Below are positions 1-7,705 of a stretch of 9,133 nt of DNA, one piece after another. Origin of the DNA: Clostridiales bacterium (lineage in GTDB: Bacteria > Bacillota > Clostridia > Lachnospirales > Lachnospiraceae); the NCBI GenBank assembly GCA_019416265.1, contig DXXQ01000222.1, positions 1 through 9,133 of the forward strand, in the 5' to 3' direction. The notes under the pieces were generated by a model. That model worked only from the letters and a program-made list of their open reading frames with translations, was not told the origin of the DNA and ran no database searches. Position numbers and translations under genes: made by a program. Position 1 is the first letter of the stretch, and each line of letters starts with the position of its first letter.

Positions 1-3000
1 GATTTCTCTTCAGGACCTTCTTTGGAAGCTCCGGCTCCCGACCAGCCTCCTGTGGAAGAAATCCTTCCGGAAGAAACACCTCCTTCTTCAGATTCCCTGC
101 CCGGAGAGGAAGCTCTCACAGATGCTCCGGAAGAGTTTACGGATTTTTCCTCCTCAGATGAAGAAGAACCGGTATTTGAGGATGGAACAGCAGAAACAGT
201 CCCGGCTTCCTCTGCAAATGCAGGCGGCATCGATGTGGCAATCACCTCCACACAGCCGTTTTCTGCCAATGCATCTGCAGCTGTCAGTATTGAAGGACCT
301 TCCGTTCAGTCAAAGACTGTAACTTTACAGGGAGATCAGGCCTCCTTCCATGCAGATGCATTTTTTGAAGGGCTGCCTTCCGGGGAATATCAGCTTACTG
401 TCCGTACCAGACGGTTTGCAGCTTATTCTCAGACTATCTCTGTAAGAGAAGGGTATACCTCTAAAATTCAGATCCACTCCTCTAAAATGGAAGGCTACGA
501 CCAGGGAAACCATCCCGGAGTCCTGATCCTGGGAGATGTAACCGGCGATCATCAGGTAAGCGATAAGGATAAAGAAGCCATGCTTCTCGCCCTTCACAGT
601 GATTCCACAGATACGGCATATGATCTGAACGGGGATCTGGCTGTTAATCTTGCAGATCTCCAGTATCTGGCACACAGTCTCACTGAGCCGGGCGTTTTCT
701 CCTCCGTGGAGCGTCTTGTTTACACAAAGGCAGTAGAAAGTACGGCAGATGAGAATACCCGGGTACAGGGAAATCTTGAGGATCTTTTATCCCATCAGGG
801 TTCCGTTACCCTGACTCCCAAAAAAGGAACTTCCATCAGCGAAGAAAATCCCGTAGCAGCTACCTTTGACTTTTCCGGCACCGCAGGAGAAACAGGAATT
901 GAAATGGAAGGTTTCACCATTCAAGCTCCTGTGGAAACAGAGGACAATGCGGCTCTTACCAGCGCCATTGCAGACGGTGTTGCTGAAGTTACGATCGTGA
1001 ATTCCCAGTCGCAGGAAGAAATCATCCCCTTTTCTCTGGCAAACGGGGCAGTCTCTGCTGCTCTGTTCAGAAGCGGCGGAACTGTAACCGTAGGAGCAGA
1101 CGGATCCCTGACGCTGAACTTCGGACAGAAGATTGCCGTCAAAAAGGTAACTATTAAAATAACAGGAACAAGGAAAGATGCTCCCCTTGTCAATATTTCC
1201 AAAGTGGAGTTCGTCAACGACATGGAAAGCAGAATTCCCGCTCCCCAGCTGGGAATCCCTTCTTCTGTACAGGCAGAAATCAGGAGCAAACAGATCAACC
1301 TTTCCTGGAAACCCCAGTCCAATGTGACAGGCTACGAACTCTACATTTCCGGCCAGGCCGGAAAAAGAGGAAATTCCTCTTTACAGACACAGATTGTAGG
1401 TACCGCAGTTACCAGCCATACGTTTACTGCCATCAACGATAAGGATCTGATCAATAATCAGTCCTACACCATAAAGGTCCGTTCTGTAAACGGAGACTGG
1501 AAAAGCGACTGGTCAGACACTCTTACCGCAGTTCCAAAGGCTGACGATGTACCTCCGGCTCCGGATAATCTGACTGCAATCGGCGGATACCGTTCCCTTC
1601 AGCTCACCTGGAAGGATATGGATGATACAGACAGCTACAATGTTTACTGTAAAGGCCCGAAGGACGAAAGCTTTATCAAGGTAAAAGAAGCTCTTACAAC
1701 CTCAGGCTGTACCCTTACAGAGCTTGAAGATAATTCCACTTATCAGGTTTATGTAAGAGGAATCAACGAAAAAGGAGAGGGACCTGCTTCCCTTACCTCA
1801 GAGGCAACCACTATAATACCGGATTTCCCGAAAATCCCGAATTATAATCTTTTAAATACTTCCAATGGAGAAGGCAGCCCTGCCGCTCATATTCAGAATA
1901 TAACGATCGGAAACAGCGGCGGCGCCCATATGGTGGACAGTCCCCTTGACAAGGATACAAGAAGCGGACTCGGCCTGGCAGACAACAGCTTTTCCTCCTA
2001 CTGGATGAAGGAGGACTGGGACGACGGAGTCAATTACAAACCATCCGGTGATGAAAAGGGAATTACCCTGACTCTGGATAACAGCTATAAAATGAGCTAC
2101 CTGACCTTTGGTACAACAGATTATGCCTACTCCTTCCAGAACGCAGCCGTATGGTACTGGGATAAGGATGGACAGAGAAGAGAATTAAACAGCCGGCTTC
2201 TTCAGAAGCTGGACGAAAACAACAATACCTATTATCTGCTTAAATTCGAAAAAGCAATAGAAACCGACAAGCTCCAGTTTTGTCTGAGTACAGCCAGCAA
2301 CACACGTTTGATGAAGATTTCTGAAATCCATCTCCATAATTACGATTCTCTTGAAGACGATATTATGGCTTTATATGAAGACGATATGCACACCGTCTTA
2401 AAGGATGAAGTTACTGAAGAGACGATCCTTGCCCTGGAGGAACGGGTAAACACCAAAGATACCGTCAGCCAGGAATTCCATCCTGCAAGAGAAGAGCTGT
2501 TGAAGGAACTGGATGTGGCAAAGGGAATTCTGGAGAACAGACAGGAAAAGGTATACCCTGTAAATGTTTCCATTACAGCTTCCAAAGACAGCCACCTGAA
2601 ATTCTCCGGCTTAAATGCATGGCAGCCTCTGGGCAAAACAACCTACAGCGGAGAACGTCTGATCTTATATGTGGGACACAACTCCAGAAAAGCCGGACAG
2701 CGCGCGGATCTGAAGCTTGTCTATGCACAGAACCATGCGGAAAGCAGCGGTTTCTACAGGGAATGGAACTTAAATGTCGGTCGAAATGAGCTGACAGTTC
2801 CAAACCTGCAGACCATTTCCGGTGTGGAAAAGGGCGGCCAGCTTTACGTTATCTACACAGGAAATCAAACCTCTGACCAGTACGGAATCCGTGTTGTGGG
2901 TGGACAGGAGATTCCTTCCTTAAATCTGGTGGGATTAAACGAAGAAGAACGCAATGCCGCTATTGACGCTTATGTCGGCGAGCTTCAGGCACATGTGGAG

Positions 3001-5286
3001 AATATCAGCGCCAGACATACAGAGCTTCACGAAAGTGTAGATAACAAAAATATCAATCTTCCTTATGACGAGAGAAACTGTGTTTTAAATGCAACGGACA
3101 TTCTCATCGACCAGATGATGTATTCTGTTCCTGCAACCCAAATCTGGAAAGGGCTTTCAGGCTCTGATGCTTCCGAAAAAGCAGCCAGCCTGAAAACAGC
3201 GCTGAAATCCGCAGAGGAAGCAATGCTTCTTGCTTATCAGCATAAGGGACTCAGCAATGCTGAGGGCGCACCTGCTCAGGACCGTCTTCCTTCACAGCAT
3301 TTAAACATCCGTTATATGCGTATGTTTGCCGGTGCGTTTATGTACGCCTCAGGAAACCATATCGGTATTGAGTACGAACAGACAAGTATCTTAAGCAGTA
3401 TAAAAGCAATCGCAGACCTGGGATGGGGAATTGCTCATGAGATCGGACATAATATCAACGAGCCATCCTATACTGTAGCGGAGATCACAAATAATTATTT
3501 TGCACAGCTTTTTACTATCAGGAAAAACGGACTTCGGTTCCAGATGCCCAATGTCTACGAAAAAGTAACCTCCGGAACTGTGGGCAGATCCTCGAATCTT
3601 GCAACCCAGCTTGCCCTGTACTGGCAGCTTCATCTTGCCTTTGATAACGGAACGGACGATGCTGTTTATTCCCAGTATCAGCAGCAGTTTGACAATCTGT
3701 TCTTCGCAAGGGTAGACAGCTATTCCAGAAAACCGGACCGTGCCCCTCAGGGAGGTCTTACTCTTGGCAAAGATACCGATCAGAACCTGATGCGTCTTGC
3801 CTGCGCTGCAGCAAATAAAAATATTCTTCCGTTCTTTGAACGCTGGGGTATGGTTCCGGACGATACAACCAGGAACTATGCAGCAAAGTACGGCAATCCT
3901 GAAACAAAAGCTATTTACTATGTAAATCCTACAGCAAGAGATTACCGTGCAGCACACCTGAATGAGGAGGGTTCTCTTGGCATCGCCGGAAAAGACACAG
4001 CCTCTGCTTCGATCACAACAGAGCAGAATCAGGTTACTGTGACTATCCATGCCTCTGACAGAGCAGATGCCATTCTTGGCTATGAGATTCTTCGAAGCAT
4101 GACCTCCAACGGCAAAGAAACGAAAGAAGTCGTAGGCTTTACAGAATGCAGAGCTGACGGTTCCGCAGTTTATGTAGATACCGTATCTTCTGTAAATAAC
4201 CGCGTTATGACTTATGAAGTGCGTCCTGTGGACAAATTCCTGAATTACGGAAACGCCGTACAGGCCGGTTCATCAAAAATCCAGACAGAGGGAAGACTGG
4301 AGAAAAAAGAGTGGAAAGTATCCACTTCAAATATGAGCGCTTCCAACGATACGATCCTTCCTCCTACAGAAGAGGATCCGGACAACGGATTCGGAGATTC
4401 CGGTCAAAAGGTTCAGTTTGCCATTGACTATGTCATTGACAATAAAGCAGAAACTGCATATAACGGAACCTCCGGCACTGACGGTTTCCTCACCATTGAT
4501 ATGGGCAAAGTACAGGAGGTTACTTCTCTTCAGTACAGAGGAGGAGCACTTTCCGATGTGACAATTGAGGTCAGCCCTGACGGTGCTACCTGGAAGAGTG
4601 TAAAAGCCCACGCAGCAGTTCCTGCCTCTGACAAGCGCCATACGGTATGGTTTGATTCTGTTGATCCGGAAGCAAAAGAGGATTGGATCGGCACCTATGA
4701 CGCCCGCTATATCCGATTGCTGTTCCACAGATCCGAGACAATTTCTATCAAGGAGCTCGATATCTGCGGACCTTCCGGAGATAATCTGGAATTCTACCAG
4801 TCAGACAGCCAGACACCGGCGGCAGGTATTCTGAAAAACGAATACAGGTTTGGAAAAAATGAAACGGATGTGATTCCGGCAGGATCTCTTATCTTTACGG
4901 GAACCTACAAAGGAAATCCTGCCTATAACGTGGTGATGCTTTACGATGCAGACGGAAATGTCATCGGTATCCGGAAGGGAGCTGACGGAACTGACACCGT
5001 AGAGGCAGAACAGGTGATCCTTGCAGATGTACCGGAGCACGGAAATCTGGGCGAAACCTCAGATGGTACCTGGATCTATTACATTAAGCCTGACAGCACC
5101 GGAAAAATCAGTGAGGAAACCATGGCACAGTTAAGGAACTCCATTCGCGGAGAGCTTTACCGTGTAGATAATGCACTGACGAACGAGGGAGAACGAGTGG
5201 TCAGCGATACCCTTCCCATCACTGTGGATCCTTCCGGGCTTCCAACTATTGACCTGACTTCCAGCGGCCAGACTGCACAGCCGTAA
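1..5286 (+). CDS. Secreted multidomain M60-family metallopeptidase with internal dockerin (5' partial)
   Basis: The reading frame is open from base 1 to TAA at 5284-5286 (1761 codons seen), so the start and signal peptide are upstream. Counting residue 1 at base 1, the order is: acidic Pro/Glu/Ser-rich stretch (1-68); small beta domain, CnaB-like (about 75-160); dockerin-like double EF-hand (178-227); unassigned beta-rich region (234-407); two FN3 domains (414-515, 516-607); galactose-binding-like domain (614-780); charged helical linker (781-850); M60 peptidase (about 852-1320); FN3-like domain (1337-1430); F5/8-type C discoidin domain (1437-1595); unassigned C-terminal domain (1600-1761). 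The zinc motif is HEIGH (H1146, E1147, H1150), with E1161 in AEITNN the probable third ligand. M60 enzymes cleave O-glycosylated proteins such as mucins; discoidin and FN3 modules usually bind glycans or act as spacers. It is extracellular by inference. No sortase signal or C-terminal membrane segment is seen. It is followed after 18 nt by the cohesin-like gene. Confidence 0.9.
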   Translation, partial: DFSSGPSLEAPAPDQPPVEEILPEETPPSSDSLPGEEALTDAPEEFTDFSSSDEEEPVFEDGTAETVPASSANAGGIDVAITSTQPFSANASAAVSIEGPSVQSKTVTLQGDQASFHADAFFEGLPSGEYQLTVRTRRFAAYSQTISVREGYTSKIQIHSSKMEGYDQGNHPGVLILGDVTGDHQVSDKDKEAMLLALHSDSTDTAYDLNGDLAVNLADLQYLAHSLTEPGVFSSVERLVYTKAVESTADENTRVQGNLEDLLSHQGSVTLTPKKGTSISEENPVAATFDFSGTAGETGIEMEGFTIQAPVETEDNAALTSAIADGVAEVTIVNSQSQEEIIPFSLANGAVSAALFRSGGTVTVGADGSLTLNFGQKIAVKKVTIKITGTRKDAPLVNISKVEFVNDMESRIPAPQLGIPSSVQAEIRSKQINLSWKPQSNVTGYELYISGQAGKRGNSSLQTQIVGTAVTSHTFTAINDKDLINNQSYTIKVRSVNGDWKSDWSDTLTAVPKADDVPPAPDNLTAIGGYRSLQLTWKDMDDTDSYNVYCKGPKDESFIKVKEALTTSGCTLTELEDNSTYQVYVRGINEKGEGPASLTSEATTIIPDFPKIPNYNLLNTSNGEGSPAAHIQNITIGNSGGAHMVDSPLDKDTRSGLGLADNSFSSYWMKEDWDDGVNYKPSGDEKGITLTLDNSYKMSYLTFGTTDYAYSFQNAAVWYWDKDGQRRELNSRLLQKLDENNNTYYLLKFEKAIETDKLQFCLSTASNTRLMKISEIHLHNYDSLEDDIMALYEDDMHTVLKDEVTEETILALEERVNTKDTVSQEFHPAREELLKELDVAKGILENRQEKVYPVNVSITASKDSHLKFSGLNAWQPLGKTTYSGERLILYVGHNSRKAGQRADLKLVYAQNHAESSGFYREWNLNVGRNELTVPNLQTISGVEKGGQLYVIYTGNQTSDQYGIRVVGGQEIPSLNLVGLNEEERNAAIDAYVGELQAHVENISARHTELHESVDNKNINLPYDERNCVLNATDILIDQMMYSVPATQIWKGLSGSDASEKAASLKTALKSAEEAMLLAYQHKGLSNAEGAPAQDRLPSQHLNIRYMRMFAGAFMYASGNHIGIEYEQTSILSSIKAIADLGWGIAHEIGHNINEPSYTVAEITNNYFAQLFTIRKNGLRFQMPNVYEKVTSGTVGRSSNLATQLALYWQLHLAFDNGTDDAVYSQYQQQFDNLFFARVDSYSRKPDRAPQGGLTLGKDTDQNLMRLACAAANKNILPFFERWGMVPDDTTRNYAAKYGNPETKAIYYVNPTARDYRAAHLNEEGSLGIAGKDTASASITTEQNQVTVTIHASDRADAILGYEILRSMTSNGKETKEVVGFTECRADGSAVYVDTVSSVNNRVMTYEVRPVDKFLNYGNAVQAGSSKIQTEGRLEKKEWKVSTSNMSASNDTILPPTEEDPDNGFGDSGQKVQFAIDYVIDNKAETAYNGTSGTDGFLTIDMGKVQEVTSLQYRGGALSDVTIEVSPDGATWKSVKAHAAVPASDKRHTVWFDSVDPEAKEDWIGTYDARYIRLLFHRSETISIKELDICGPSGDNLEFYQSDSQTPAAGILKNEYRFGKNETDVIPAGSLIFTGTYKGNPAYNVVMLYDADGNVIGIRKGADGTDTVEAEQVILADVPEHGNLGETSDGTWIYYIKPDSTGKISEETMAQLRNSIRGELYRVDNALTNEGERVVSDTLPITVDPSGLPTIDLTSSGQTAQP
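532..681 (+). other. Dockerin-like module inside the M60 peptidase
   Basis: Two calcium-loop repeats of the dockerin type are visible. The first, DVTGDHQVSDKD (bases 535-570), has acidic or polar residues at loop positions 1, 3, 5, 9 and 12; the second, DLNGDLAVNLAD (bases 622-657), fits the D-x-N-G-D-x-x-V-N-x-x-D consensus closely. Each is followed by a short helix (KEAMLLALHS and LQYLAHSL). Dockerins bind cohesin domains and normally dock enzymes on scaffold proteins. Here the module sits well inside the protein, ahead of the catalytic domain, rather than at a terminus. The next gene encodes a cohesin-like domain, a plausible partner. Confidence 0.8.
3421..3498 (+). other. M60 gluzincin active-site segment
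   Basis: The coding sequence reads HEIGHNINEP at 3436-3465 followed by VAEITNN at 3475-3495. This fits the M60 pattern HExxH-x(8,28)-E: two zinc-binding histidines, the general-base glutamate (3439-3441), and a downstream glutamate (3481-3483) ten residues after the second histidine as third ligand. The full set of catalytic residues appears intact, so an active protease is expected. Confidence 0.85.
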
Positions 5287-5287
5287 T

Positions 5288-5294
5288 AAAGGAG
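5288..5294 (+). promoter_or_regulatory. Ribosome binding site of the cohesin-like gene
   Basis: AAAGGAG lies immediately after the tandem TAA TAA-like end of the M60 gene, 10 nt before ATG at 5305. It supports the ATG start and translation from the same message as the upstream gene. Confidence 0.8.
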
Positions 5295-5304
5295 AAACAC
5301 AGAC

Positions 5305-6603
5305 ATGAAGAAACAACTTACACACATTTTATTGTGTATGCTGCTCCTGACTCTTTTCCTGCCTGTCTCAGTAAAGGCCGAGGAGAAGAACAGGGTAAAC
5401 CTTATTGCAGATGAAAACCGGGTGGGAATCTCTCTTGAGATTCCTTCCGGAAAATCAGATGCGATCCACTCTCTGCGCATCCGCCTGTCAGTTGCGGCAT
5501 CCCATGACCTCACAGGAGCTTTTGCTTTTGACAGCAGCATCCGGACCACTGTCCAGGACGCTGCATGGACCAGACAGGAGTCCGGTTATATTATGGATAT
5601 TATCCTGTCAGGAAAACAGGATTTAACAGGAGAGAGTGGTATGCTCTCTCTTGGAACTCTGACTCTGAACTGTGAAGGTAGCAAAAGCTGGAGCGCAGAA
5701 ATTGGAGTTTTCGAAAACTCTCTGGAGTATGTAAACAGCTTTGGAACCTATGAAAAAATCACAGATCTGAGTACAGTACCGGTTTCGGTAAAGATTGAAA
5801 GTACAGAACCGGAACCAACGCCGACGGTAACTCCGTCTCCAACTGTAACTCCGATTCCACCGGAACCAACACCGACTGCAATCCCGCCACAGCCTCCGGT
5901 AGTGATCCCAACTGCAACTCCGGTTCCTCCGGCTCCAACAGTAACTCCGGTTCCTCCTACTCCAACCGTAACCCCGAAACCGACTCAGACGCCTCAGCCG
6001 ACTCCGAAACCGGAATTTAACACCTCTGCAAAGATCAAGCTGAGTGCAAGTGTGAAAAACAGCTCCAATCGTGTTTCCTTCAAATGGAAACAGCAAAAAG
6101 GGGCAGACGGCTATCAGATTTATCAGTATAACAGCAAGACAAAAAAATATGAACGGATGAAAACCGTTCTGGATCCCAAGATCACCTCCTACACCAGCAA
6201 AGAGTTAAGCTATGGAACTACCTATTCCTTTAAGCTCCGCGCTTTCCAGGTAAAGGAGGACGGAAAGAGAACTTACGGTTCCTTCGGACCGGTTATCAAA
6301 GCGACGACTGCTCCGGCCAGATCTTCCTCCCTCTCTGTAAAATCTTCCAGAAGAAGAGAAACAGCCGTTTCCTGGAAGAAAGTAAAAGGCGCGGCAGGAT
6401 ACCAGATATACCGCAGCGATTCCGCCAGGGGAACTTATCAGCGTGTCAAAACAACCATGGGAAATTCTTCCGTAAAATATACAGATAAATCGGTAAGAAG
6501 CAAAAAGACATATTATTATAAGGTCAGAGCCTTCTCCGTAAACTCCAGCGGAAAACGGGTTTATGGAAGCTTCACTTCTGTTAAGAGAGTAAAAGTGAAA
6601 TAG
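5305..6603 (+). CDS. Secreted cohesin-like domain protein with Pro/Thr linker and two FN3-like repeats
   Basis: 432 residues. A clear signal peptide comes first: KK, a Leu-rich core (residues 8-19) and a VKA cleavage site after A25. Residues about 30-165 form a beta-rich domain whose pattern (strand-rich start, GAFAFDSSI, then DLTGESGMLSLGTLTL) resembles cohesin domains, which bind dockerins. Residues 167-238 are a Pro/Thr linker. Residues 242-432 are two FN3-like repeats 96 residues apart, rich in Lys and Arg, ending VKRVKVK. There is no LPxTG motif or C-terminal membrane segment; the basic repeats could hold it to the anionic cell wall, which is an inference. The gene follows the dockerin-bearing M60 peptidase by 18 nt and ends at a strong terminator, so the two are probably one operon. 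The cohesin call is by eye; another adhesin-type beta-sandwich is possible. Confidence 0.85.
   Translation: MKKQLTHILLCMLLLTLFLPVSVKAEEKNRVNLIADENRVGISLEIPSGKSDAIHSLRIRLSVAASHDLTGAFAFDSSIRTTVQDAAWTRQESGYIMDIILSGKQDLTGESGMLSLGTLTLNCEGSKSWSAEIGVFENSLEYVNSFGTYEKITDLSTVPVSVKIESTEPEPTPTVTPSPTVTPIPPEPTPTAIPPQPPVVIPTATPVPPAPTVTPVPPTPTVTPKPTQTPQPTPKPEFNTSAKIKLSASVKNSSNRVSFKWKQQKGADGYQIYQYNSKTKKYERMKTVLDPKITSYTSKELSYGTTYSFKLRAFQVKEDGKRTYGSFGPVIKATTAPARSSSLSVKSSRRRETAVSWKKVKGAAGYQIYRSDSARGTYQRVKTTMGNSSVKYTDKSVRSKKTYYYKVRAFSVNSSGKRVYGSFTSVKRVKVK
5803..6018 (+). repeat. Pro/Thr-rich linker repeat (PTPTVTP-type)
   Basis: Imperfect short repeats encode units such as PTPTVTP, PSPTVTP and PVPPTPTVTP over about 70 residues. 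In DNA this is a run of degenerate ccaac/tccg/gtaactccg words. Such linkers are typical between modules of cellulosome scaffolds and secreted glycan-active enzymes and are often O-glycosylated. The repetition makes the stretch prone to length variation between strains. Confidence 0.9.
6028..6600 (+). repeat. Two tandem FN3-like protein repeats
   Basis: Residues 242-336 and 341-432 of the cohesin-like protein align with a 96-residue offset. Shared landmarks are KGADGYQIY / KGAAGYQIY (bases 6097 and 6385), YSFKLRAF / YYYKVRAF and GKRTYGSF / GKRVYGSF. The DNA has diverged, so this is an old duplication kept by selection on the protein. Both repeats are strongly basic. Confidence 0.85.
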
Positions 6604-6607
6604 GCAC

Positions 6608-6640
6608 AAAAAGTCCGGGCAGCACTGTCCGGACTTTTTT
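6608..6640 (+). terminator. Intrinsic terminator of the M60/cohesin-like operon
   Basis: Starting 4 nt after the stop codon, AAAAAGTCCGG (6608-6618) pairs perfectly with CCGGACTTTTT (6629-6639), extended inward by a G-T and a C-G pair, with loop AGCACT. The 3' arm runs into six T residues. The near-symmetrical A-run/T-run means it could also stop transcription from the other strand. Confidence 0.93.
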
Positions 6641-6668
6641 CAGAGCTTTTTTCAAGAAACGGAAACAG

Positions 6669-6697
6669 TTGCTTTTTTACCCAAAGAGGACTACAAT
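6669..6697 (+). promoter_or_regulatory. Sigma-A type promoter of map
   Basis: TTGCTT (-35, 6669-6674) and TACAAT (-10, 6692-6697) are separated by the ideal 17 nt. The predicted transcript would start near 6704, giving a leader of only about 24 nt before the map start codon. It lies directly after the operon terminator, so map is expected to be transcribed independently of the secreted-protein genes. Confidence 0.75.
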
Positions 6698-6713
6698 AGG
6701 TACATCACAAAAC

Positions 6714-6719
6714 GAGGAG
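6714..6719 (+). promoter_or_regulatory. Ribosome binding site of map
   Basis: GAGGAG ends 8 nt before ATG at 6728. Good spacing and complementarity to 16S rRNA support this start codon. Confidence 0.8.
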
Positions 6720-6727
6720 CGAATAAG

Positions 6728-7603
6728 ATGTCAGTAAAAATAGGACGAAACGATCCCTGCTGGTGCGGCAGCGGAAAAAAATACAAGAAATGTCACGAAG
6801 CCTTTGACGACAGGCTGGAAAAATACCGCAGAGAAGGATATGCAGTCATCGATCACGACCTGATCAAAACTCCGGATCAGATAGCAAAAATAAAAGAAAG
6901 CTGTGCCATTAATATTGCAGTTCTGGACTATGTGGAGGCCAACATAAAAGAGGGCGTTTCCACAGCGGAGATTAACCGCTGGGTGCATGAGCAGACAATA
7001 AGCCGCGGAGCCATACCGGCTCCTCTGGACTATGAGGGCTTCCCCAAAAGTGTCTGTACCTCTGTAAACGAGGTTGTATGTCACGGAATCCCTTCCGAGG
7101 ATCAGATTCTGAAAGCAGGGGATATTATAAATGTGGATGTCTCCACAATCTACAACGGTTATTTTTCCGATTCTTCCCGAATGTTCTGCATCGGTGAGGT
7201 AAGTCCGGAAAAGAAAGAACTTGTAAAAACAGTCAAAGAATGTGTTGAAATCGGAATTTCCCAGGTAAAACCCTGGACTCCCATAGGAAATATGGGACAT
7301 GCCGTCCATAAACATGCCCTGGAGCACGGCTACAACGTAGTCAGCCATATCGGCGGCCACGGAATCGGTCTGGAATTTCATGAAGACCCCTGGGTAAGCT
7401 ATGTCTCCGAAGAAAATTCCGGAGTCCTTATGGTACCGGGTATGATGTTCACAATTGAACCTATGGTCAATATGGGAACTGCCGAGACTGTCACTGACGA
7501 AACAGACGGCTGGACGGTAACCACAGCTGATGGCAGTCCCTCCGCCCAGTGGGAAGTAACTGTCCTTGTAACAGAGGATGGATGTGAAGTGATCTGCTGG
7601 TAA
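6728..7603 (+). CDS. map: Type I methionine aminopeptidase with N-terminal SEC-C zinc motif
   Basis: 291 residues. It removes the initiator methionine from new proteins in the cytoplasm. Residues 1-27 hold a SEC-C motif, NDPCWCGSGKKYKKCH (C11, C13, C22, H23), a small zinc-binding module also found at the SecA C-terminus. The pita-bread catalytic domain follows from about residue 45. All five expected metal ligands can be placed: D137 (INVDVS), D148 (FSDSSRMF), H211 (GGHGIGLEFHEDP), E244 (FTIEPM) and E276 (QWEVTV); H119 in VVCHGIPS and H218 match the substrate-side histidines. At about 40 residues longer than the minimal E. coli type, the extra length is the SEC-C extension and a short linker. 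SEC-C-bearing forms occur in Clostridia. A promoter and ribosome binding site lie just upstream. Confidence 0.96.
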   Translation: MSVKIGRNDPCWCGSGKKYKKCHEAFDDRLEKYRREGYAVIDHDLIKTPDQIAKIKESCAINIAVLDYVEANIKEGVSTAEINRWVHEQTISRGAIPAPLDYEGFPKSVCTSVNEVVCHGIPSEDQILKAGDIINVDVSTIYNGYFSDSSRMFCIGEVSPEKKELVKTVKECVEIGISQVKPWTPIGNMGHAVHKHALEHGYNVVSHIGGHGIGLEFHEDPWVSYVSEENSGVLMVPGMMFTIEPMVNMGTAETVTDETDGWTVTTADGSPSAQWEVTVLVTEDGCEVICW

Positions 7604-7682
7604 ATATTCCTGACAGATCCGGATTCTGCCCTGTCTCTCCCCGGTCATGAGACTCTCCACACACCGCATCATATTCTAAATA

Positions 7683-7705
7683 AAGACTCAGTTTTCGGGA
7701 GTTTT
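7683..7705 (+). promoter_or_regulatory. Weak hairpin overlapping the protease ribosome binding site
   Basis: AAGACTC (7683-7689) can pair with GAGTTTT (7699-7705), one G-T pair included, around a 9-nt loop. The 3' arm contains part of the GGGAG ribosome binding site and is T-rich. It might lower translation of the protease or act as a weak terminator for map. The stem is AT-rich and marginal, so it may be chance. Confidence 0.25.
7697..7701 (+). promoter_or_regulatory. Ribosome binding site of the S8 protease
   Basis: GGGAG lies 9 nt before ATG at 7711. It fixes the start: the frame upstream closes at TAA 7681-7683 with no other start codon between, so the protein has no hidden N-terminal extension. 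Confidence 0.7.

Noticed and set aside
22..24. TTG as a start codon for the large M60 protein
   Set aside because: The frame is open up to base 1, there is no ribosome binding site before it, and a secreted protein of this kind needs a signal peptide, which is missing here. The gene is cut by the window edge.
3391..4050. 219-codon open frame on the - strand inside the M60 gene
   Set aside because: Antisense of the conserved M60 catalytic region; Cys/Ile-rich composition is typical of shadow frames.
5239..5253. LPTID near the C-terminus of the M60 protein as a sortase signal
   Set aside because: It lacks the T-G of LPxTG, and no hydrophobic segment or basic tail follows before the stop.
5809..6015. 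CRISPR-like or mobile-element repeat
   Set aside because: The repeated words are short, degenerate, in frame and encode a Pro/Thr linker; there are no constant repeats with unique spacers.
5623..6096. 157-codon - strand frame rich in Arg, Ser and Trp
   Set aside because: It is the reverse complement of the Pro/Thr linker repeat, which explains the apparent repetitive protein.
6731..7672. 313-codon open frame on the - strand across map
   Set aside because: It is the exact antisense of a strongly recognised methionine aminopeptidase, its protein has no recognisable motif, and no ribosome binding site or promoter supports it.
7649..7677. Possible promoter before the protease (TATTCT as -10)
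   Set aside because: The sequence 17 nt upstream (GAGACT) is a poor -35 element, so I do not call it.
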